From Oscillospiraceae bacterium (lineage in GTDB: Bacteria > Bacillota > Clostridia > Oscillospirales > Acutalibacteraceae), in NCBI GenBank assembly GCA_015065545.1, contig SVQA01000003.1:1-64000 (forward strand): a stretch of DNA of 64,000 nt. Direction: 5' to 3'. The notes under the pieces are model-generated. The model was not told the origin of the DNA. It was given only the letters and a program-made list of their open reading frames with translations, and did no database searches. The translations under genes were made by a program, and so were the position numbers. Below, piece after piece: positions 52,572 through 59,651 of this stretch; position 1 is the first letter of the stretch; the number at the start of each line of letters is the position of its first letter.

Positions 52572-52996
52572 ATGAATACAAACCCTTAATCGTAGCATTC
52601 TGCTGTAACTGGTGTTCTTATGCAGGTGCAGACCTTGCAGGTAATAATCGTCTTAACTATCCTGCAGATGTTAAGATTATCCGTGTGCCTTGCTCCTGCC
52701 GTGTTAATCCTATGTTTATCCTCCGTGCTTTTCAGCGCGGTGCAGACGGTGTAATTATCTGCGGTTGCCATCCCGGTGACTGCCACTATACATCAGGTAA
52801 CTACTACACAAGACGTAGAATGGCTCTTCTTTTCTCAATGCTCGATTACCTGGGCATTGAGCGTGAGAGAACCCGTCTTGAGTGGGTATCTGCGGCTGAG
52901 GGTGCAAAGTTTGCGGCTACTATGAATGATTTTGTGCAGACCGTTGCGGCTCTCGGCGAAAACAAGAGATTGGAGGATCTGAGATGCAAAAAATAA
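52562..52996 (+). CDS. MvhD/FlxD-like iron-sulfur electron-transfer subunit
   Basis: A 144-residue protein with Cys14, 15 and 18, Cys44 and 46, and a CGCHPGDCHY motif near 67-76, the pattern of MvhD (F420-non-reducing hydrogenase delta subunit). This family hands electrons to HdrA. The ATG at 52562 overlaps hdrA by 10 bases and the next gene overlaps it by 13. In bacteria MvhD-like FlxD replaces the hydrogenase link by an NADH module, as here. Confidence 0.93.
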   Translation: MQVNEYKPLIVAFCCNWCSYAGADLAGNNRLNYPADVKIIRVPCSCRVNPMFILRAFQRGADGVIICGCHPGDCHYTSGNYYTRRRMALLFSMLDYLGIERERTRLEWVSAAEGAKFAATMNDFVQTVAALGENKRLEDLRCKK

Positions 52997-53973
52997 CTCG
53001 TGACGTGATTTTGGAAAAAGCAATCTCTATGCTCCAGAGCGGCGAAGTGTCTGCTGTGCTCGGTCACAGAACAGGTGAATTTTCCTACGACGTAACTCCT
53101 TCTGTTTTCACAGATGCCCAGGATCTAAAAGCAAACTTCGTTTGGAACGATTTTTGTGGTGCTAATTTTTCCAAATATCTTATTTCTAAAACAAAGAAGC
53201 TTGAGGGTAAAATCCTCGTTTTCCTCAAGCCCTGCGATACTTACAGCTTCAATCAGCTCCTTACAGAGCACAGATTTGAGCGTGAAAAGGTTTATGCAGT
53301 AGGTATTCCTTGCGAGGGTATGGTTGACATCGCAAAGGTTAAAGCGGAGATCGGCGACGGTATTCTCTCTATCGAGAGCACAGATGCAGGTGTAGTTGTT
53401 GAGACTCTCTACGACGGCACAAAAACAATCGCATTCGAAGATGTACTTCTTGAGCGTTGTGCAAACTGCAAGAGCAAAAAGCACGTTGCTTACGATGAAC
53501 TTTTAGGCGATGAGGGAGAGGTTATCGACTCCAATCGTTTCGACGAGGTTGAAAGACTCGAGGCTATGACTCCTGACGAGCGCTTCGCATTCTGGCAGGG
53601 TGAACTTTCCAGATGTATCCGCTGTAATGCTTGCAGAGATGTATGTCCTGCTTGTACTTGCGAAAAGTGCGTGTTTGATAACCCCAACTCCGGTGTTGAG
53701 AATAAAGCACCCACCACAAGCTTCGAAGAAAAAATGTTCCATATCATCCGTGCTTTCCACGTAGCCGGCAGATGTACCGACTGTGGTGAGTGCTCCAGAG
53801 TTTGTCCTCAGAACATTCCTCTGCACCTGCTCAACAGAAAGTTTATCAAGGATATAAACACCTTCTACGGCGAATATCAGGCAGGCGAGGTTGAGGGCTC
53901 AAGAGCTCCTCTTGTAGACTATACTCTCGAGGATTTGGAAGCTGAAGATGTGTTTAAAAAGGAGGGTGAATAA
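52984..53973 (+). CDS. FlxC-like 4Fe-4S protein
   Basis: A 329-residue protein. An N-terminal alpha/beta part contains FLKPCDTYSFNQLL; a middle ERCANC segment precedes two cluster motifs, CIRCNACRDVCPACTC and CTDCGECSRVCPQNI. Gene order after the MvhD homologue (flxD-C-B-A) matches the hdrABC-flxDCBA layout described in Desulfovibrio, where Flx proteins feed NADH electrons to Hdr. Orthology is by order and domain type, so the letter assignment is tentative. Confidence 0.82.
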   Translation: MQKITRDVILEKAISMLQSGEVSAVLGHRTGEFSYDVTPSVFTDAQDLKANFVWNDFCGANFSKYLISKTKKLEGKILVFLKPCDTYSFNQLLTEHRFEREKVYAVGIPCEGMVDIAKVKAEIGDGILSIESTDAGVVVETLYDGTKTIAFEDVLLERCANCKSKKHVAYDELLGDEGEVIDSNRFDEVERLEAMTPDERFAFWQGELSRCIRCNACRDVCPACTCEKCVFDNPNSGVENKAPTTSFEEKMFHIIRAFHVAGRCTDCGECSRVCPQNIPLHLLNRKFIKDINTFYGEYQAGEVEGSRAPLVDYTLEDLEAEDVFKKEGE

Positions 53974-53976
53974 GCT

Positions 53977-54999
53977 ATGCGTAAAATTTCACTTGCAAAT
54001 CTTGACACCCTCTTTAAAAAGATAAATGAAAACGCAGCACTTTACATTCCTGCAACAGATAACGCAGGCGGTGCTGTATATACAAAATACGCAGACGGCG
54101 TAGAGTACCTTGACACACTCAATACTGTAAGAAGCCCTAAGGATTTCTTCTTCCCCCAGAGCGAAAATCTTATGGAGTTCAAGGTAACAGGCAAGAATAT
54201 CGAGCTTTTTGACATCAGAGAAGAATCTGAGGATTTTGTAGTTTTCGGTGTTCGTGCTTGTGATGTTAAGAGCTTTGAAGTTCTTGACAGAGTGTTCCTC
54301 ACCGAGCCTGTGGACAGCTACTATGCTAACCGCAGAGCACACGGTGTGATTATCTCTCTTGCTTGTACAAGACCTGCAGAAACTTGCTTCTGCACCACAT
54401 TCGGTATTGATGCTTCAGCTCCCGCAGGTGATGTTTCTGCTTGGAAAACTGCAGATACACTTTATCTTGAAGCAAATACAGAAAAGGGCAAGAAGCTTCT
54501 TGAGACTCTTTCCGATATTCTTGAAGATGCTGATAACTCCGAGGTTACAGCACAGCAGGAAAGCACAAGAGAGATTATGAAGAAGCTTCCTCTTGCAAAT
54601 CTTACAACAGATGCTTTTGGCGGTAATAAGACAAAGGATTACTTTGATTCTCCTCTTTGGGAGGAACTCTCCGAGACTTGTCTTGGTTGCGGTACTTGTA
54701 CCTTTGTTTGTCCCACTTGTCAGTGCTACGATATCAAGGATTTCAATACAGGTAATGGAGTTATTCGATATCGCTGCTGGGATTCCTGTATGTATTCCGA
54801 GTTTACAAAGATGGCACACGGCAACTCCCGAAACACTCAGGTTGAGCGTTTTCGTCAGCGCTTTATGCACAAGCTTGTTTACTATCCCGAGAACAACGAG
54901 GGACTCTTCAGTTGTGTAGGTTGCGGCAGATGCCTCTCAAAGTGTCCCATCTCTATGAATATTGTTAAAGTTATGAAAAGACTGGGAGGAGAGAACTGA
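53977..54999 (+). CDS. FlxB-like 4Fe-4S dicluster protein (sulfhydrogenase beta/AsrA-like)
   Basis: A 340-residue protein whose N-terminal two-thirds resemble the AsrA/HydB family (FFPQSENLMEF, FGVRACDVKSFEVLD, SLACTRPAETCFCTTFG). It ends with CLGCGTCTFVCPTCQCYD and CVGCGRCLSKCPIS clusters. It would link the FAD/NAD subunit encoded next to the Hdr part. It overlaps the next start by one base. Confidence 0.87.
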   Translation: MRKISLANLDTLFKKINENAALYIPATDNAGGAVYTKYADGVEYLDTLNTVRSPKDFFFPQSENLMEFKVTGKNIELFDIREESEDFVVFGVRACDVKSFEVLDRVFLTEPVDSYYANRRAHGVIISLACTRPAETCFCTTFGIDASAPAGDVSAWKTADTLYLEANTEKGKKLLETLSDILEDADNSEVTAQQESTREIMKKLPLANLTTDAFGGNKTKDYFDSPLWEELSETCLGCGTCTFVCPTCQCYDIKDFNTGNGVIRYRCWDSCMYSEFTKMAHGNSRNTQVERFRQRFMHKLVYYPENNEGLFSCVGCGRCLSKCPISMNIVKVMKRLGGEN

Positions 55000-55832
55000 T
55001 GGCTAATATAAACGATACTCTTATTCCCGCAATTGGTGTTATCACCGATGTAAGAATAGACACCCCCGATGTAAAAACTTTCCGTGTTGTAACACCCGAT
55101 GGCAAAAAGGCTTTCGACCACAAGCCCGGTCAGTGTGCAATGCTTTCAATCCCCGGTGTAGGCGAGGCAATGTTCTCCATTACATCCTCACCCACAAATA
55201 CCGAGTTTATGGAGTTTTCTATCAAGAAATGCGGTTGCGTTACAGACTGGCTCCATCAGGCAGAGGTTGGTCAGCAGATTACAATCCGCGGACCCTACGG
55301 CAGACCTTTCCCTGTTGATACAGAGTTTAAGGGCAAAGACCTTCTCTTTATCGCAGGTGGTATCGGTCTTGCACCTCTTCGCTCCGTTATCAATTATTGT
55401 CGCGATAATCGTGCAGATTACGGCACAATCGATATCGTTTACGGCTCAAGAAGTATGGATGATCTGGTTGACTACAACGAGATTATCGAGGAATGGACAA
55501 AGGATACAGACGTGCATGTTCACCTTACAATCGACAGAGAGCAGGAAGGCTGGGACGGTCACGTTGGCTTTGTTCCTGCATACGTTAAAGAACTGGGCTT
55601 TGATACAAATAAGACTGCAATCATCTGCGGTCCCCCCATTATGATCAAGTTCACTCTGGAGGCTATGATAGAGCTTGGCTTTGACAAAACTCAGGTTTAC
55701 ACTACCATGGAGCTTCGTATGAAGTGCGGTGTAGGCAAGTGCGGCAGATGTAACATCGGCGCAAAGTATGTTTGTAAAGACGGTCCTGTATTCCGTTGCG
55801 ACGAGCTGGACGAACTTCCTGATGAATACTGA
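54999..55832 (+). CDS. FlxA-like FAD/NAD(P)-binding reductase subunit
   Basis: A 277-residue ferredoxin-reductase-like protein. An FAD domain (PGQCAMLSIPG, FSITSSPT) is followed by an NAD domain (LFIAGGIGLAPLRSVI, ICGPPIMIKF) and a C-terminal [2Fe-2S]-type cysteine set (MKCGVGKCGRCN...YVC). Similar to sulfhydrogenase gamma and PyrK. It is the probable NADH entry point of the complex. NADH versus NADPH cannot be read securely. Confidence 0.9.
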   Translation: MANINDTLIPAIGVITDVRIDTPDVKTFRVVTPDGKKAFDHKPGQCAMLSIPGVGEAMFSITSSPTNTEFMEFSIKKCGCVTDWLHQAEVGQQITIRGPYGRPFPVDTEFKGKDLLFIAGGIGLAPLRSVINYCRDNRADYGTIDIVYGSRSMDDLVDYNEIIEEWTKDTDVHVHLTIDREQEGWDGHVGFVPAYVKELGFDTNKTAIICGPPIMIKFTLEAMIELGFDKTQVYTTMELRMKCGVGKCGRCNIGAKYVCKDGPVFRCDELDELPDEY

Positions 55833-55850
55833 TAAAAGGAGAGAATAGAA

Positions 55851-56525
55851 ATGGATAATATGGTTAATATTTTTCTGTTTGGTAAGAAATACGAAGTACC
55901 TTCCAATCTGACAATTATGCGTGCTATGGAGTACGCAGGCTACGAGCTTGTTCGTGGTTGCGGTTGCAGAAACGGCTTCTGCGGTGCTTGTGCAACAATC
56001 TATCGTATCGCAGGTGACAGAGAACTCAAGGCTTGTCTTGCTTGTCAGACAAAGGTAGAGGACAATATGTATATCGCAACTCTGCCTTTCTTTCCCCTCG
56101 TTAAAGCAGTTTACGATATCGAGAAGGTTTCTACAACCGAGCAGGTTATGATGCAGCTTTATCCCGAGATTTATGCTTGTGTAGGCTGTAACGCTTGTAC
56201 AAAGGCTTGTACTCAGGGTCTTAATGTAATGCAGTATATCGCATACGCACAGCGCGGTGACTTTGAAGCTTGTGCAGAAGAGTCCTTTGACTGCGTAATG
56301 TGCGGTGTTTGTTCTTCCCGTTGCCCTGCAGGTATTTCTCATCCTCAGGTTGCAATGCTTGCTCGCAGAATCAACGGCAAGTACCTTGCTCCCAAGTGTG
56401 CACATCTCGAAAACAGAGTCCAGGAGATCAAGGACGGCACCTTCGCAGAGCTTATCGAGGCTCTTATGCAGAAGCCTCTGGAAGAAATGAAAGAACTTTA
56501 CAATACACGCGAAATCGAAAAGTAA
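55851..56525 (+). CDS. Fumarate reductase/succinate dehydrogenase-like iron-sulfur subunit
   Basis: A 224-residue FrdB/SdhB/TfrB-type protein. An N-terminal [2Fe-2S] domain has Cys39, 44, 47 and 62; two further Cys quartets lie at 110-120 and 148-158. The FrdB family usually carries a [3Fe-4S] plus [4Fe-4S] pair facing a quinone; here both distal sets are regular CxxCxxCxxxC motifs, consistent with two [4Fe-4S] clusters and no quinone site. AAGGAG lies upstream. It lies between the Flx genes and the flavoprotein, joining the two electronically. Confidence 0.86.
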   Translation: MDNMVNIFLFGKKYEVPSNLTIMRAMEYAGYELVRGCGCRNGFCGACATIYRIAGDRELKACLACQTKVEDNMYIATLPFFPLVKAVYDIEKVSTTEQVMMQLYPEIYACVGCNACTKACTQGLNVMQYIAYAQRGDFEACAEESFDCVMCGVCSSRCPAGISHPQVAMLARRINGKYLAPKCAHLENRVQEIKDGTFAELIEALMQKPLEEMKELYNTREIEK

Positions 56526-56538
56526 GGAGGGCAAAGTT

Positions 56539-58137
56539 ATGTATTCAGAACAGTTTCAGAAATCTTTAAAAGCAGTTGAGGCTGCAAGAGAAGCAAATAT
56601 TGCCCTTGAACCAGCAAGAATGACTGCACAGCAGAAGGAAGAACTCCTTGCTGCATACCATCCTGATTATAAAAAGGATGAATTTACAGAGCTTAAAATC
56701 GGTCCCAACAAGGGCGATAAGGTTCCTCACGAGCTTGCTCAGACTCTTCAGGCTCACGCAAGAATCAAGGCTGAGGATATAGACCTCACAGCACCCGATT
56801 ACGATGTAGATGTACTTATCATCGGTGGTGGCGGTGCAGGTGCATCTGCGGCTGTTGAAGCACACGAGGCAGGTGCTAACGTTATGATCGTTACAAAGCT
56901 TCGTATCGGTGATGCCAACACAATGATGGCAGAAGGCGGTATTCAGGCTGCTGACAAAGAGAATGACAGCCCTGCAATCCACTTTGTAGATGCTTTCGGC
57001 GGCGGTCACTTTGCCGCAAAGAGAGAGCTTCTCCGTAAACTCGTTTGCGATGCTCCCGATGCTATCAACTGGCTTTCCGAGCTTGGTGTTGAGTTCGATA
57101 AGGATGCAGAGGGTAATATGATTACCACCCACGGCGGCGGTACCTCCAGAAAGCGTATGCACGCTGCAAAGGATTACTCCGGTGCAGAGATTATGCGTAC
57201 TCTCCGTGACGAGGTTTTAAACAGACAGATTCCCGTTGTGGACTTTACATCTGCTGTTGAGCTTATCCTTGATGACAAGGGCAGAGCCGCAGGTGCAGTA
57301 CTTATGAATATGGAAACAGGCGAGCTCCTTGTAGCTCGTGCAAAGACTGTTATCATCGCAACAGGCGGTGCAGGCAGAATGCACTATCAGGGCTTTCCCA
57401 CATCCAACCACTATGGCGCTACTGCTGACGGTCTGGTGCTTGGTTACAGAGTTGGTGCAAAGCTCCTTTACGCAGAAACTCTCCAGTATCATCCCACCGG
57501 TGCCGCATATCCCGAGCAGATTTTCGGCGCACTTGTTACCGAGAAGGTTCGTTCTCTCGGTGCAAAGCTCGTAAACGAGAAGGGCGAGGTATTTATGCAT
57601 CCCCTTGAGACACGTGACGTTGCCGCTGCTTCCATTATCCGCGAATGTTCCACTCGTGAGAATGGTGTAAGCACAGGTGAAGGTCAGGGTGTTTGGCTTG
57701 ATACTCCCATGATCGAGGCAATCGGCGGCGAGGGCACTATTATGAAGAGAATCCCTGCTATGTGGAGAATGTTCGATAAATACGGCATTGATATTCGTAA
57801 AGAGCCTATCCTCGTATATCCCACACTTCACTATCAGAACGGCGGTCTTGATATTACCGAGGACTGCATGACAACTAATGTAGAGAACCTCTATGTTGCA
57901 GGTGAGGCTGTTGGAGGTATTCACGGCAGAAATCGTCTTATGGGTAACTCTCTGCTCGACATCATCGTATTTGGCAGAAGTGCAGGTAAGAATGCGGCAG
58001 AGCGTGCAAAGAGCGTAGAACTTGGTGCTCTTACCCTTGAGCATATAGAAAAGTTTGAGCAGGAGATTACAGATGCAGGTATCGTAACAGATACAGTTTC
58101 TCCCAAACTCCTGCCTAAATATACAAGAGAAGTATAA
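56539..58137 (+). CDS. Fumarate reductase-like flavoprotein subunit
   Basis: A 532-residue FrdA/SdhA/TfrA/NadB superfamily protein. An unusual ~88-residue N-terminal extension precedes the FAD motif GGGGAGASAA (96-105). LQYHPTGAAYP, RDVAAASIIREC and the C-terminal NRLMGNSLLDIIVFGRSAG motif support fumarate/succinate chemistry. The residue that covalently binds FAD in FrdA (His in SHTVAAEGG) is Asn127 here (ANTMMAEGG), so FAD should be non-covalent, as in soluble enzymes. No membrane-anchor gene follows. L-aspartate oxidase is an alternative, but the linked FeS and Hdr genes argue against it. Confidence 0.88.
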   Translation: MYSEQFQKSLKAVEAAREANIALEPARMTAQQKEELLAAYHPDYKKDEFTELKIGPNKGDKVPHELAQTLQAHARIKAEDIDLTAPDYDVDVLIIGGGGAGASAAVEAHEAGANVMIVTKLRIGDANTMMAEGGIQAADKENDSPAIHFVDAFGGGHFAAKRELLRKLVCDAPDAINWLSELGVEFDKDAEGNMITTHGGGTSRKRMHAAKDYSGAEIMRTLRDEVLNRQIPVVDFTSAVELILDDKGRAAGAVLMNMETGELLVARAKTVIIATGGAGRMHYQGFPTSNHYGATADGLVLGYRVGAKLLYAETLQYHPTGAAYPEQIFGALVTEKVRSLGAKLVNEKGEVFMHPLETRDVAAASIIRECSTRENGVSTGEGQGVWLDTPMIEAIGGEGTIMKRIPAMWRMFDKYGIDIRKEPILVYPTLHYQNGGLDITEDCMTTNVENLYVAGEAVGGIHGRNRLMGNSLLDIIVFGRSAGKNAAERAKSVELGALTLEHIEKFEQEITDAGIVTDTVSPKLLPKYTREV

Positions 58138-58190
58138 TCGGTACTTCCATTTTATTGATTACATTTAAGATTATTTAAGGAGATGACGAA

Positions 58191-59450
58191 ATGTCTTTAT
58201 TCGGAGGAGTAATTTCTCTGCAGGGAGTTTCTTTTTTCCTCTTCTGTGTTTTTTCTGTTCTGGTGACAGGCTATCTGCTTGGCAGAATTACCTTTAAGGG
58301 TGTGTCTTTGGGTGATGCAGGTGTGTTTATTATTGCACTTCTTTTTGGTGCACTTTTCTGTTCCAGCGTTGCAACAGACACATTCGGTATGAAACCTCTT
58401 GAATTTAACGGCGAATGGCTTGAGCTTTTAGAGAGCTTCGGTCTTATCCTGTTTGTAACAAGCGTTGGCTTTATTGCAGGCCCCAAGTTCTTTGCAAATA
58501 TGAAGAAGAACTTTAAGTCCTATGTGCTTTTAGGTCTTATTATCATTCTTGCAGGCGGTCTTGCCGCTTTGGGCTGTATTTTCCTTGGTGCTAATGTATT
58601 CGGCTATGGTGCAGATACAATCACCGATATTGACGGCTTTGTTGCTATGATTGTAGGTCTGCTTTCAGGCTCACTTACATCAACACCTGCATTCTCTGCC
58701 GCAAAGGCAACTGTTGCACCCGAGTATCAGAGTTTAGTTTCTGTTGGTCACGGTATTGCTTACATCTTCGGTGTTGTAGGCGTTGTGCTCTTTGTTCAGC
58801 TTATTCCCAAGCTAACAAAGGCAGATATGGCAAAAGAGCGTGCAGCCATTGCTATCAAGGCAAAGGACGAAACAAAAGCAAAGAGAGAGCGTACCTTTCA
58901 CTTTGACCACATGGGTATATGTGTATTCTCACTTGCGGCTATTCTCGGTACAGTAGTTGGTAAAATTAAGATTCCTATGAGTGCAGAGGGCCTTGATGGC
59001 ACTTGCTTCTCTCTGACTACCACAGGCGGATGCTTACTTGTTTCTCTTATTATCGGTCATTTCGGAGGTGCAGGTAAGGTAAGCCTTATGCCTCACGACA
59101 CCACCCTCAAGCTCTTCCGTGAACTTGGTCTTGTACTTTTCCTTGTAGGTGCAGGTATTCCCGGCGGTGCAGATTTTGTTGCGAACTTTAACGGTATGTA
59201 TTTTGTATATGGTATCATTATGACAATAGTTCCCATGATTCTCGGTTTCCTCTTTGCAAAGTATATACTCAAGCTCAAGCTTCTCAATAACTTAGGTTCA
59301 CTCACAGGCGGTATGACAAGTACACCTGCACTGGGAACACTTATCGGTGTTGCAGGTACAGAGGACGTAGCAGCAGCTTATGCAGCTACATATCCCATTG
59401 CACTTATTGCAGTTGTGCTTGTTTCCCAGTTCCTTATTCTTATGTTTTAA
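58191..59450 (+). CDS. AspT/YidE-type membrane transporter (putative dicarboxylate exporter)
   Basis: A 419-residue integral membrane protein with about eleven hydrophobic segments in two repeats. Paired GLLSGSLTSTPAFSAA and GSLTGGMTSTPALGTL motifs are characteristic of the AspT/YidE/YbjL antiporter duplication. The cytosolic loop is Lys/Glu-rich. AspT itself exchanges aspartate and alanine; other members export succinate or are unassigned. Last gene of the fumarate-reducing operon, so succinate or C4-dicarboxylate exchange is the likely role (inference). AAGGAG precedes the ATG. Confidence 0.82.
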   Translation: MSLFGGVISLQGVSFFLFCVFSVLVTGYLLGRITFKGVSLGDAGVFIIALLFGALFCSSVATDTFGMKPLEFNGEWLELLESFGLILFVTSVGFIAGPKFFANMKKNFKSYVLLGLIIILAGGLAALGCIFLGANVFGYGADTITDIDGFVAMIVGLLSGSLTSTPAFSAAKATVAPEYQSLVSVGHGIAYIFGVVGVVLFVQLIPKLTKADMAKERAAIAIKAKDETKAKRERTFHFDHMGICVFSLAAILGTVVGKIKIPMSAEGLDGTCFSLTTTGGCLLVSLIIGHFGGAGKVSLMPHDTTLKLFRELGLVLFLVGAGIPGGADFVANFNGMYFVYGIIMTIVPMILGFLFAKYILKLKLLNNLGSLTGGMTSTPALGTLIGVAGTEDVAAAYAATYPIALIAVVLVSQFLILMF

Positions 59451-59469
59451 TTGAATACTAATGTGTATA

Positions 59470-59506
59470 AAAAGCCCTTGCGGTTATTCTTCCGCAAGGG
59501 CTTTTT
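59470..59506 (+). terminator. Terminator of the ldh-to-transporter operon
   Basis: AAAAGCCCTTGCGG (59470-59483) pairs perfectly with CCGCAAGGGCTTTT (59492-59505) and ends in a T run. It is the first strong terminator after ldh, more than 12 kb upstream. Confidence 0.93.
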
Positions 59507-59518
59507 GTGCCATCATTA

Positions 59519-59560
59519 CTGAGGAGGGTGGCACAGCGTAAGCTGTGACGGGAGGAGTGT
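59519..59560 (+). repeat. Possible REP-like hairpin element
   Basis: GAGGAGGGTGGCACAGC-GTAA-GCTGTGACGGGAGGAG contains a perfect CACAGC/GCTGTG hairpin (59532-59547) flanked by GA/GG-rich arms. Its form resembles dispersed intergenic repeats of gut clostridia; only one copy is present in this window. Confidence 0.35.
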
Positions 59561-59605
59561 GTGAAAGCGTATTTATACTTTGTCTTGTTTGTTATTTTTT
59601 AACAC

Positions 59606-59643
59606 AAGAACTCCCCAAAGTGAAAATACTTTGGGGAGTTCTT
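59606..59643. terminator. Long hairpin, probable terminator of the P-type ATPase gene
   Basis: A perfect 16-bp stem AAGAACTCCCCAAAGT (59606-59621) with ACTTTGGGGAGTTCTT (59628-59643), located 9 bases after the ATPase stop on the minus strand. The T tract is interrupted on the minus side. Confidence 0.75.
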
Positions 59644-59651
59644 CGTTTGTA

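Noticed and set aside
55446..56534. A 362-codon minus-strand ORF opposite the Flx/Frd genes
   Set aside because: It is a shadow frame opposite three clearly conserved iron-sulfur and flavin genes; the translation is Cys/Leu-rich without known domains.
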